Of a stretch of DNA of 38,537 bases, positions 23,966 to 32,154 are shown piece by piece. The notes beneath the pieces are model-generated. The model did not search any database and was not told the origin of the DNA. It saw nothing but the letters and a program-made list of their open reading frames with translations. The stretch lies in assembly GCA_948470755.1 (NCBI GenBank), contig CAOKPU010000029.1, positions 1 to 38,537 of the forward strand. The letters run 5' to 3'. Numbering within the stretch: the stretch's first letter is position 1; each line of letters begins with the position of its first letter. The position numbers and the translations under genes are program-made. This stretch comes from an uncultured Lachnospiraceae bacterium (GTDB lineage: Bacteria > Bacillota > Clostridia > Lachnospirales > Lachnospiraceae).

Positions 23966-25318
23966 ATGTTCCGAAAAGTCCATCACCGGCTGACACTTTT
24001 ATGTACCGGCATTACTACAACGATATTGCTTATCATGTCCTTGATTTACCTCTACGTTTCCGAATCAGGCCTTACCAATAGCCAGTTCCTGTCCTTTCAA
24101 CATGCCATGGATAATTTTATCGGCAATCTGGGACAGCAAAGCATCCTCACCCATGAATGGCTTTACCGCATGGAAAACAGCAACTCTTACCTGATCCACA
24201 TTACGGATAACGGAGTCCCCCTGCTTTTTAATGAAAGAAACGATGATAAGCCGCGTCAACGCGTAACGGAAGAAGCCTTGTCCTATTTCCATTCCTCCTT
24301 TGACGCGGATACGCTTTCTTCTTCCGGAACCACCGGCTCTCATTTTGAATTTCCTTTTACCGACTCCTGCGGGGAAGATTACTATGCATGTTTTGCCAGC
24401 ATCCGTCAAGGAAAGCAGAATACCGAAATCCTCGTCCTCTGTCCCCTACAGGAGCTTAATGCCAAGATCCGCCGCCAACGCGTCCATTTTGCCCTTATCG
24501 ACCTTGGGGCCATCCTATTGCTTGCCCTGTTTTCCTTCTTCTTTACAAAAAAACTTCTTGCTCCTATCGAACAAAACCGGAAAGAGCAGATTCAATTTGT
24601 GGCTGCCGCCTCCCATGAGCTGCGCACCCCTCTTTCCGTCATCCTTTCCTGTGTTTCTGCCATAAAAAAAGCCTCTCCTGAAGAAGAAGAGAACTTTTTA
24701 TCCGCCATACATTCCGAGGGGCAAAGAATGTCGCACCTGATCAGCGATATGCTGCTTCTTACCCAAACCGACTCGCATGCCTTCCCCATCCGCCTCCAGC
24801 CTACGGAATGCGATACCCTGCTCCTTAATTCCTACGAAGCATTTGAACCCATAGCCAGGGAAAAAGGCATTGCATTTAACGTCTCCCTGCCGGAACAATC
24901 CATGCCCCCCTGCCTCTGCGACGGGGAACGTTTTAACCAGATTACCGCTATTTTACTGCACAATGCCATAAGCTATACTCCTAATGGCGGGACTGTCCTT
25001 CTTTCTTTATCTTTGGATACTGCCAAAAGACCGGAAAACCTTATCCTGTCCGTCAGCGACAACGGCGTCGGCGTCCCCGACGAAGAAAAGAAAAAGATCT
25101 TCCAACGCTTTTACCGCTCCGACCAAGCCCGCAGCATCAAAGACCACTTCGGGCTTGGCCTATCTATTGCGAAAGAAATCATCCACTCTCTGGGAGGAAG
25201 CATCCGGGTAACGGATACCCCCGGCGGCGGAGCCACTTTTATCGTCCGCCTCCCTTACCAAAGAAATTGCCCTGGCTCCCTTAAAAATTATCCGTCCGGC
25301 TTCCTGTCGGCGCGGTAA
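23966..25318 (+). CDS. Membrane sensor histidine kinase
   Basis: The product has 450 residues. Two membrane helices (about 9-30 and 175-194) flank an extracytoplasmic domain of about 145 residues. The H-box AAASHELRTPLSVILS places the phosphorylated histidine at H217. The ATPase domain shows the N-box LLHNAISYTPNGG, G1 box SDNGVGVPDEE, and G2 box HFGLGLSIAKEI. There is no HAMP domain of usual length; helix 2 leads almost directly to the H-box region. AAAGG lies 6 nt before the ATG. It pairs with the response regulator. The signal is unknown, but the operon it faces suggests an extracellular solute or an envelope stress. Confidence 0.92.
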   Translation: MFRKVHHRLTLLCTGITTTILLIMSLIYLYVSESGLTNSQFLSFQHAMDNFIGNLGQQSILTHEWLYRMENSNSYLIHITDNGVPLLFNERNDDKPRQRVTEEALSYFHSSFDADTLSSSGTTGSHFEFPFTDSCGEDYYACFASIRQGKQNTEILVLCPLQELNAKIRRQRVHFALIDLGAILLLALFSFFFTKKLLAPIEQNRKEQIQFVAAASHELRTPLSVILSCVSAIKKASPEEEENFLSAIHSEGQRMSHLISDMLLLTQTDSHAFPIRLQPTECDTLLLNSYEAFEPIAREKGIAFNVSLPEQSMPPCLCDGERFNQITAILLHNAISYTPNGGTVLLSLSLDTAKRPENLILSVSDNGVGVPDEEKKKIFQRFYRSDQARSIKDHFGLGLSIAKEIIHSLGGSIRVTDTPGGGATFIVRLPYQRNCPGSLKNYPSGFLSAR

Positions 25319-25332
25319 TCCCATTTTGCCGG

Positions 25333-26112
25333 TTATCCTAAAGCTACATCCATTACCATCATAATCACAAATCCAATGGCAAAACCCACTGTCCCCATAT
25401 TGGAATGCTCTCCTTCCGCCGATTCCGGGATCAGTTCTTCCACCACCACATATAGCATGGCGCCCGCTGCAAAGGCAAGGGTATATGGGATATACGGGGT
25501 GATCTGCTCGGCTAAAAGCAGCGTAAGGAACGCCGCCACCGGTTCTACCGCCCCGGACAATACCCCTAACGCAAAAGCCTTCCCTTTTCCGGCCTCTTCC
25601 TTTAAAGGAAGGGATATGATCGCCCCTTCCGGGAAATTCTGGATGGCAATGCCTATCGACAGGGCGATCGCCCCGGCCATGGTAATCGGGCTGCCTCCCG
25701 CCATCGCCCCGGCCAATACGATCCCCACGGAAGCCCCTTCCGGTATATTATGGATGGTGACTGCCAGTATCATCATCGTCGATTTTTTCCAACTGCTTTT
25801 CAACCCTTCCTGCTTCCCTCCATCCAGATGCAGATGGGGAACGATCCTGTCAAGCAGAAGCAAAAATGCAACCCCCAGCAAAAACCCAACTGCGGCCGGG
25901 ACAAACGCCAGCTTTCCCATTGGCTCCGATAAATCCATGGCCGGAATCAGCAGCGACCAGACGGAAGCCGCCACCATCACTCCCGCCGCAAAACCAAGCA
26001 TCGCTTTTTGCACTGTGGCGTTTAATTCCTTCCGCAGCAAAAACACACACATCGCTCCCAATGTCGTTCCTAAAAAAGGGATCCCTATTCCAATCCAAAC
26101 GCTTCCATTCAT
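25333..26112 (-). CDS. ZIP-family metal transporter (GufA-like)
   Basis: The product has 259 residues and about eight membrane helices. The paired metal-binding motifs HNIPEGAS (121-128) and QNFPEGAI (158-165) are characteristic of ZIP transporters, which move Zn2+ and other divalent metals into the cytoplasm. A short His/Asp loop (PHLHLDGG, about 92-99) lies between helices 3 and 4, where the variable metal loop is expected. The start ATG overlaps the stop of the preceding gene (ATGA), so the two are translationally coupled. It is convergent with the histidine kinase gene. Confidence 0.9.
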   Translation of the reverse strand: MNGSVWIGIGIPFLGTTLGAMCVFLLRKELNATVQKAMLGFAAGVMVAASVWSLLIPAMDLSEPMGKLAFVPAAVGFLLGVAFLLLLDRIVPHLHLDGGKQEGLKSSWKKSTMMILAVTIHNIPEGASVGIVLAGAMAGGSPITMAGAIALSIGIAIQNFPEGAIISLPLKEEAGKGKAFALGVLSGAVEPVAAFLTLLLAEQITPYIPYTLAFAAGAMLYVVVEELIPESAEGEHSNMGTVGFAIGFVIMMVMDVALG

Positions 26113-27089
26113 TTTGATACCTCTTTTTTTAATTCATGCTCCAACTCCATCTGTTCCAGATAAAAACGGTGTCCCGGCAGATATTTTTCCAACGACTGCA
26201 GGCCGTTTGTCAGATCGCTTTTCCAGCTTTCATTATAGTATAACCGGATTTCCCCCTCTTTTGTCTTCGCCTTCCTTTTGTAAAATACCGGGAAGTCCAT
26301 GGCTAATAGCTGTTTTTTCCTATCCCGCACGAAGCTGCCGTCCTTTTTTACATAAACTTCCAGCAGACAAAGATAATCCTCCGGCAATCCTCCCCCTCTT
26401 TCCTTAATCCGGCTTTCCTCCGGCTGCATCTGCGCTTCTATGTCTATCCGGCTGCCATAATACTCCGCCAATCCATAAGACAGTTCCGCCCCCAATTTTT
26501 TGTTTCTTTCCATCCAGCCTTCCATGAGAAGCTTCGCTTGCCCGTAGACCTTTTGGGAACAGCTTTGCAGTTTTCCTTCATCAATCGCCGTCTGAAGCAC
26601 AAGATCCCTCAAATCCTGCCGCGTGTCCTTCTCCATCGCAACCGCAATCCCATTGTCATGAAAGCAGCGGATGAGCTTGTCCACATTCCGCATACTGCAT
26701 TCCAGACGGCAGAGCTGCTTTCCTTCCCCGGCGTAAATCTTTAACTCATCCCTTCCCACCGGCGGATTGAACGCTACCTTTACCGAACCGATATCTTCTA
26801 ATCGAAAATGCCTGACGCTTCCAAAAAGGCTGCTGTAATACAAATGGTTTTTGCATACGGCAAGCTGCCTGTTTTTCGCTTCCAGACAGACCATGATCCC
26901 CAACAGGCAAATAGCCAATATAACGGCATAGATCCAAAGCGGTATGGCTGACAAGTGAAATACCAGCTCCAATACAAGAAAAACAATGCCCGCCCCTATG
27001 ATCCACAGACCAATTGCATATGCCATTTTATGCTGTCTGACTGTAAAGTCCCTTTCCCTTTCTTCCGGTAAGCTAATTACCCTTTTCAA
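26109..27089 (-). CDS. Membrane protein with two helices and a PH-like domain, function unknown
   Basis: The product has 326 residues. The start is TTG at 27089, the only start codon near a plausible ribosome site (GGCGGG, 8 nt). A later ATG at residue 22 lacks one. Two hydrophobic helices (about 23-45 and 50-68) are followed by a beta-rich segment (about 75-150, with HLYYSSLFGSVRHFRLEDIGSVKV) resembling bacterial PH domains, then a mostly helical cytoplasmic part of 170 residues. It is coupled by ATGA to the ZIP transporter gene. I do not recognise a function. Membership of a Clostridia-specific DUF family is likely but not verified. Confidence 0.75.
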   Translation of the reverse strand: MKRVISLPEERERDFTVRQHKMAYAIGLWIIGAGIVFLVLELVFHLSAIPLWIYAVILAICLLGIMVCLEAKNRQLAVCKNHLYYSSLFGSVRHFRLEDIGSVKVAFNPPVGRDELKIYAGEGKQLCRLECSMRNVDKLIRCFHDNGIAVAMEKDTRQDLRDLVLQTAIDEGKLQSCSQKVYGQAKLLMEGWMERNKKLGAELSYGLAEYYGSRIDIEAQMQPEESRIKERGGGLPEDYLCLLEVYVKKDGSFVRDRKKQLLAMDFPVFYKRKAKTKEGEIRLYYNESWKSDLTNGLQSLEKYLPGHRFYLEQMELEHELKKEVSK

Positions 27090-27142
27090 AAAATATCCCG
27101 CCTTTCCCCACTGGACCCTCCTATAAGTTTTCCCAATTATTC

Positions 27143-27172
27143 AAAAATCTCCCCATTTACGGAGAGATTTTA
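27143..27172 (-). terminator. Terminator of rnpB
   Basis: On the minus strand, AAATCTCTCC (27170-27161) pairs with GGGGAGATTT (27154-27145), with one U.G pair and a 6-nt loop, followed by T residues. It lies just after the RNase P RNA 3' end. Confidence 0.8.
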
Positions 27173-27177
27173 TATCA

Positions 27178-27604
27178 CAAAATACTAAGCAGAACGATAA
27201 GCCGGGTTATGTCTTGAATGATCATCTATCTAGAATTACCGTTGCCGGCAATTTCAAGCGACCTACCTGAAAGCAGGCCGGGCAAGCCTGTCGCTCTCTA
27301 TTTGGTCTTGCTTCGGATGGGGTTTACATGGCTTTGCCTGTTGCCAGACAAACGGTAGTCTCTTACGCTGCCTTTCCACCCTTACCAAAGTACGGCTATG
27401 CCGCACTTTAAGAATCCTTTGCCGGATCCTTACCACGGGATGGGTTGCCCGTCCCGTAGGGCGGTTTATTTCTGTTGCACTAGCCTTGGAGTCGCCTCCA
27501 CCGGACGTTATCCGGCATCCTGCCCTATGAAGCCCGGACTTTCCTCACCTGCATCCTGTAATGGACGCAGCCGCGATCATTTATTCTACTTAGTATTTTG
27601 ACAC
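27178..27604 (-). ncRNA. rnpB: RNase P RNA
   Basis: Catalytic RNA that removes the 5' leader of tRNA precursors. On the minus strand the universal 5' core GAGGAAAGTCCGGGC (27546-27532), the ACAGAAATAAACCGCC region (about 27474-27459), GGTAAGGGTGGAAAGG (about 27386-27371), and the 3' core ACATAACCCGGCTTATCG (27213-27196) occur in the right order. The ends pair as helix P1 (CAAAATACTAAG with CTTAGTATTTTG). The length of about 420 nt fits. A TATAAA -10 (27616-27611) places the start near 27604, and a terminator follows at 27172-27143. The exact 5' end is approximate. Confidence 0.95.
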
Positions 27605-27649
27605 TGCAATTTTATACGCTGCATCTGACAGCCCATATTTCTTCCTTCT

Positions 27650-29305
27650 TTATACCTGAAAGCAGCTTCCTCCGATAAATTCCCTGCAAATGGAATTCTT
27701 TGGAATGCTGTCCCCACTGACGCCTATAAAATACTCCAAAAACTTTAACAGCCTTTTCGCCTCATAATACTCCGGCTCCTCTTTCCCAATCCCGAACAGC
27801 AGCGGTTCCGCATACTGCTTCAATACGGACAGTTCATAAATCAATACCGAATTGAACATCGCATCCGCGCTTTCCTGAAAGGGAAATATATATTCCTCCT
27901 CCCCTTTTCTTACGGAACCCCACATTCCAATGGTACGCTTCGCCGGCGTCCCCCTCGTCCTGGCATCCCTCACCATGCGCCGCAGCAGACGCCCATCGGT
28001 GGTAGGAATACGGTTGTGATCGTCAATATTAATGCTGGTAAGCGCGCTGATATAGATTTTATACTTGCTCTCATTGGGAAGGGCATAGGACATGGCGTCG
28101 TTCAATCCATGAATCCCTTCTAATACTAACACATCCTCCGGGCCTAACGTCTTAAAGTTCCCCCGGTATTCCCTTTGCCCCGTCTTAAAGTTAAAGCTGG
28201 GCAGCTCCACTGTTTTCCCGGCCAGCAAATCAAGCATATCTTTATTAAACCGCTCCACATCGATCGCTTCCAGGCATTCAAAATTATAATTGCCGTTCTC
28301 ATCCTTCGGCGTCTGCTCCCGGTTCACGAAATAATCGTCCAAAGCAATGGGATGAGGCGTCAGCCCGTAGGTACGCAACTGAATCGACAGCCTGTGGGAA
28401 AACGTCGTCTTCCCGGAAGAAGACGGGCCTGCTATCATCACAAACTTTACCCCGCCCCTGCCTACAATATCTTCCGCAATCTCCCCAATGCGCCGCTCCT
28501 GAAGAGCTTCCTGTACCAAAATAATATCATTGATATTCCCCTGGCAGATCCGATCGTTTAAATCACCTACCGTGCCGATATGCATCATATTACCCCATTC
28601 GTCGGATTGTTTCAAGGTTTTAAACAGATTTTCCCTTAACTGAATCTTAGGAAGCTTATCCGAAGCCTGCGGCTCCGGCAAAAGAAGCATCAAACCATCC
28701 TCATAAGGCAGGACTTCAAAATATTTTACATATCCCGTCCGAGGAAGCATATACCCATAATAATAGTCATAATATCCATCCAGACAGTATACATTCACAT
28801 ATGAGCTTCTCCGGTAACGAAACAGTTTTTCCTTTTCTTTCATCTTCTGACGCCGGAAAATTTCCACCGCATCGCTAAGCGGATAAGATTTCTTAAGATA
28901 TGGCAGATCTGCTTCCACCAGCTCCTTCATACGCTTATTCAACCTTCCGGCCAGTTCCTCGTCCAGCTTCACATCCCCCTTTACGCTGCAATAATATCCG
29001 GGACCGATAGCAAATTCCACTTTCACCCTTTCCAGGTTATCCGCACCCGCCACATCCTGCAGCGCCTTAATCATCAGCATCACTGCAGTCCTTACATAGG
29101 CTTTATGTCCCACCGGATCGCTGACCGTAAAAAAAGAAATCTCGCAGTCCTTTTTCACTTTTTTAAACAGTTCCCTGATTTTCCCATTTACCGTAACCAG
29201 GGCAATCTGGCTGCTATACTGCCCTTGATAATCTTTTACGATCGTTTCATAAGAAGTTCCCGCTTCATACTCTCTCTTCTCCCCATTCACCGTAACCGTA
29301 ACCAT
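27650..29305 (-). CDS. Nucleoside kinase with N-terminal TGS domain (uridine kinase-like)
   Basis: The product has 551 residues. The N-terminal 60 residues are a TGS-type fold (VTVNGEKREYEAGTSYETI), followed by a segment resembling the editing/SAD region of threonyl-tRNA synthetase (FAIGPGYYCSV). The C-terminal half is a phosphoribulokinase/uridine kinase P-loop domain with GPSSSGKT at 293-300 and LDDYFVNREQTPKDENGNYNFECLEAID. This architecture is conserved in Clostridia and usually annotated as nucleoside kinase; the true substrate is less certain. The start ATG has GAGAGG 8 nt upstream. It lies 48 bp after the Nif3-like gene and 46 bp before rnpB, on the same strand. Confidence 0.87.
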   Translation of the reverse strand: MVTVTVNGEKREYEAGTSYETIVKDYQGQYSSQIALVTVNGKIRELFKKVKKDCEISFFTVSDPVGHKAYVRTAVMLMIKALQDVAGADNLERVKVEFAIGPGYYCSVKGDVKLDEELAGRLNKRMKELVEADLPYLKKSYPLSDAVEIFRRQKMKEKEKLFRYRRSSYVNVYCLDGYYDYYYGYMLPRTGYVKYFEVLPYEDGLMLLLPEPQASDKLPKIQLRENLFKTLKQSDEWGNMMHIGTVGDLNDRICQGNINDIILVQEALQERRIGEIAEDIVGRGGVKFVMIAGPSSSGKTTFSHRLSIQLRTYGLTPHPIALDDYFVNREQTPKDENGNYNFECLEAIDVERFNKDMLDLLAGKTVELPSFNFKTGQREYRGNFKTLGPEDVLVLEGIHGLNDAMSYALPNESKYKIYISALTSINIDDHNRIPTTDGRLLRRMVRDARTRGTPAKRTIGMWGSVRKGEEEYIFPFQESADAMFNSVLIYELSVLKQYAEPLLFGIGKEEPEYYEAKRLLKFLEYFIGVSGDSIPKNSICREFIGGSCFQV

Positions 29306-29353
29306 AAGCTTACCTCTCCGCCTTTCTCCATCTCCTTTTATTCCCGCACCGTC

Positions 29354-30169
29354 CTAGTCCATCACCCAGAACGGGTTTTTTTCCCGCGCCGCAAACACGC
29401 TGATCCGGGGAAATTCCCTTTGGATATACTCTATCATATAAGGCACGAAGATTTTCTCCAGCCCATAATGCCCTGCATCAATTATCGTCAGCCCCTGAGC
29501 CACCGCATCCAGCCCTTCATGATGTCCTATATCGCCCGTGATCAGCACTTCCGCGCCCGCTTCTACCGCAGGCCGTATCATAGATTTGCCGGAACCCGGT
29601 GATATGGCGGCGCATTCTATCGCCACATCTTTTTCCCCGTAGATTTTCACGCTTTCCAAACCAAAGACTTGCTTTACATAAGAAGCGCATTCTTCCAACG
29701 TCATAACCTGGGGAAGCCGGCCGTACCGGCCAATCCCTTCTTTTGCGATTTCGTCTTCATAAGTAATGCTGAGTACGTGCCTGTCTTTCAGGCATATTTC
29801 ATCCGCCGCCGCATCCGCCATCCCCATCACATCAAAATTCGTATGCATCGCATAATAACTAATGTCATTCCTAAGAAGCCGTACCAGGCGTCTTCCGATA
29901 AAATCATCCGTATTGACCCTTTTTACAGGGGAAAAAATCAGCGGATGATGGGTCAGGAGCATATCCGCCCCGTTTCTTACCGCTTCCTCTATTACGGCGT
30001 CCACAGCATCAAGGGCAATGCAGATCTTCCTTACTTCTTTATCCCGTCTGCCCGCAAGGAGCCCTACATTATCCCAGTTTTCCGCAAAAACCGGAGAACA
30101 AAGCTGTTCTAAACTTTCTATCACCATACCGCATGTCACGCTCTTTTCCATTCCCATACGCATCCTCAT
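29354..30169 (-). CDS. Nif3-like dinuclear metal-binding protein
   Basis: The product has 271 residues of the Nif3/YqfO/YbgI family, which forms hexamers with a dinuclear metal site. Metal-ligand segments are LLTHHPLIFSPVKRV, YAMHTNFDVM, and LITGDIGHHEGLDA near the C-terminus. An ATG at 30187 lies within the GGAGG ribosome site. ATG 30169, 10 nt after it, is preferred. It sits after trmK, as is very common in Firmicutes. The biochemical role of the family is unsettled; in some genomes it is annotated as GTP cyclohydrolase I type 2, for which evidence is weak. Confidence 0.9.
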   Translation of the reverse strand: MRMRMGMEKSVTCGMVIESLEQLCSPVFAENWDNVGLLAGRRDKEVRKICIALDAVDAVIEEAVRNGADMLLTHHPLIFSPVKRVNTDDFIGRRLVRLLRNDISYYAMHTNFDVMGMADAAADEICLKDRHVLSITYEDEIAKEGIGRYGRLPQVMTLEECASYVKQVFGLESVKIYGEKDVAIECAAISPGSGKSMIRPAVEAGAEVLITGDIGHHEGLDAVAQGLTIIDAGHYGLEKIFVPYMIEYIQREFPRISVFAAREKNPFWVMD

Positions 30170-30218
30170 TTTTACGCCGCCTCCCATAGCAACGGCCTGT
30201 TTGATTCATAATCTATAT

Positions 30219-30252
30219 CCGCCGGATGGGCCTTTTGACGCCCGGATCCTAT
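30219..30252. repeat. 34-bp dispersed repeat, copy 2 (overlaps trmK stop)
   Basis: It matches 31-64 at 31 of 34 positions, with 30230-30252 identical. The trmK stop codon (30249-30251) lies inside it. On the minus strand it runs from the trmK stop into the 79-bp gap before the Nif3-like gene. Confidence 0.6.
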
Positions 30253-31004
30253 GAAATGAAATAAGAAATAGCAGTCTCTATATCCTTTATCCTATCCCTT
30301 ATCTCTTCCTTCCTTTTTTCCTTCCCCTTCCCATTGGCCTGCAGATTCCCCATAATCTGTATGCAAAGGCTATGTTCACGGTACAGGAACTCTTTTAACA
30401 CCGGGTCTTTCTTTCTTAATAAAACCGGGCCGTATTTATCTTCTATGCGCTGTCCGTCCTCCACGTCGGCCCCCGTCTCCGCTCTCCCTCCACATGCAGG
30501 CAGGGCTTTTATGACCGGATAGAACTTCCCTTCTTCCAAAACCATATTCTCATCAACGATCAAATATCCCTCGTCCCGAAGATATTTCCGCAGAAAATGA
30601 ATTTCCGACTGGGGCTGAAGGATCAGTTCTTTCATCCCCAAAGCTTTCCCCTTCCCTTCCTCAATGATCCGCATCATCAGCCGGCCACCCATGCCGGCAC
30701 AGATAAGGGTATCCGCCTCCCCTTCCCTAAGAGCCCCCACTCCGTCAGACAACCTGGTTTCTATGTAATTTTCCAAACCATATTCTTTCACATGCTCCCA
30801 GGCTGCCTGCAAAGGGCCTTTATTTACGTCCATTGCAATTGCCTTAGGACTGATCCCCTCACGGATGAGGTAAATGGACACAAAGCCATGGTCGCATCCC
30901 ACATCGCATACACGGTTCCCTGCCGTCACCATATCCGCCACAGCCTGCATCCGCCCGGAAAGCCTGAGATTTATACTGTTTTTATATAATAGAGGGTTCT
31001 TCAT
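30249..31004 (-). CDS. trmK: tRNA (adenine(22)-N1)-methyltransferase
   Basis: S-adenosylmethionine-dependent enzyme that methylates A22 of tRNA. The product has 251 residues. The Rossmann motif I is VCDVGCDHGFVSIYLI, followed by LICAGMGGRLMMRIIEEG and ELILQPQSE, a pattern specific to TrmK/YqfN. ATG 31004 shares one base with the rpoD stop (TGATG) and is preferred over the TTG one codon earlier. There is no strong ribosome site, so translation is probably coupled to rpoD. A charged C-terminal helix (ANGKGKEKRKEEIRDRIKDI) ends the protein. The gene order rpoD-trmK-nif3 is the usual one in Firmicutes. Confidence 0.92.
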   Translation of the reverse strand: MKNPLLYKNSINLRLSGRMQAVADMVTAGNRVCDVGCDHGFVSIYLIREGISPKAIAMDVNKGPLQAAWEHVKEYGLENYIETRLSDGVGALREGEADTLICAGMGGRLMMRIIEEGKGKALGMKELILQPQSEIHFLRKYLRDEGYLIVDENMVLEEGKFYPVIKALPACGGRAETGADVEDGQRIEDKYGPVLLRKKDPVLKEFLYREHSLCIQIMGNLQANGKGKEKRKEEIRDRIKDIETAISYFIS

Positions 31005-32116
31005 CAATCCAGATAATCTTTCAGCTTCCGGCTCCGGCTGGGATGACGCAGCTTACGCAATGCCTTTGCTTCAATCTGGCGGATACGTTCACGGGTTACA
31101 TTAAATTCCTTCCCCACTTCTTCCAATGTCCTGGCGCGTCCGTCATCCAAACCGAAACGAAGCCTAAGCACCTTTTGCTCCCTTTCCGTCAAGGTTCCCA
31201 GCACCTCTACCAACTGCTCTTTTAATAAGGTAAAAGCCGCCGCATCCGCAGGGACAGGGACATTGTCATCTTGTATAAAATCCCCCAGATGACTGTCCTC
31301 TTCCTCCCCGATAGGCGTTTCCAGCGATACCGGTTCCTGGGAAATCTTTAAGATCTCCCTGACCCTGTCCACCGGCATATTCATTTCCTCCGCAATTTCT
31401 TCCGGGGTAGGTTCCCTTCCCAATTCCTGAAGCAACTGCCTGCTGACGCGGATCAGTTTGTTTATGGTTTCTACCATATGCACAGGAATGCGGATGGTTC
31501 TCGCCTGATCCGCAATTGCCCGGGTAATCGCCTGACGGATCCACCATGTGGCATACGTAGAGAACTTATATCCTTTCCGGTAATCGAATTTTTCCACAGC
31601 CTTAATAAGGCCCAGGTTCCCTTCCTGGATCAGATCAAGAAAAAGCATTCCCCTGCCCACATATCTCTTCGCAATGCTGACAACAAGACGCAGATTCGCT
31701 TCCGCAAGGCGCTTTTTTGCATCTTCATCGCCCATTTCCATTTTTTTTGCCAGCTCGATTTCTTCCTCCGCGCTAAGAAGAGGCACTTTTCCGATTTCTT
31801 TCAGATACATCCTGACCGGGTCTTCTATACTAATGCCATCCGGCACCGACAAGTCGATATTCTCCACATCCACTTCGTCTTCTTCCGTCAGGATGATTTC
31901 CTCATCATCCACATCGTCCTCCTCCGTAATACGGAGTACGTCCACGCTATTTTGTTCCAATGTTTCCAATATCTTGTCAAACTGTTCCTCCTCCAACGGC
32001 ATATCGTTGAAGAAATCGCTGATTTCCTGATATTCCAAAACATTCTTTTTCTTTTTCGCAGCGTTCAGAAGCTCTTTCAAACGCTCCTCAAACTTTGCTT
32101 GTGTGTTTTCATCCAT
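31004..32116 (-). CDS. rpoD: Primary sigma factor of RNA polymerase (sigma A / sigma 70)
   Basis: The product has 370 residues. Region 1.1 is at about 1-60. Region 1.2 includes [17 protein letters not shown]. Region 2 has [27 protein letters not shown] and the -10-binding helix [17 protein letters not shown]. Region 3 has [14 protein letters not shown]. Region 4 includes LREQKV-type [14 protein letters not shown] and the -35-binding helix [30 protein letters not shown]. An acidic stretch ([19 protein letters not shown]) links regions 1.1 and 1.2. It lies 38 bp after dnaG in the classic macromolecular synthesis operon and overlaps trmK by one base. Confidence 0.97.
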   Translation of the reverse strand: MDENTQAKFEERLKELLNAAKKKKNVLEYQEISDFFNDMPLEEEQFDKILETLEQNSVDVLRITEEDDVDDEEIILTEEDEVDVENIDLSVPDGISIEDPVRMYLKEIGKVPLLSAEEEIELAKKMEMGDEDAKKRLAEANLRLVVSIAKRYVGRGMLFLDLIQEGNLGLIKAVEKFDYRKGYKFSTYATWWIRQAITRAIADQARTIRIPVHMVETINKLIRVSRQLLQELGREPTPEEIAEEMNMPVDRVREILKISQEPVSLETPIGEEEDSHLGDFIQDDNVPVPADAAAFTLLKEQLVEVLGTLTEREQKVLRLRFGLDDGRARTLEEVGKEFNVTRERIRQIEAKALRKLRHPSRSRKLKDYLD

Positions 32117-32154
32117 TTTTTGGTTCCATCCTTCCTCATGTAGTCATAGTATTA

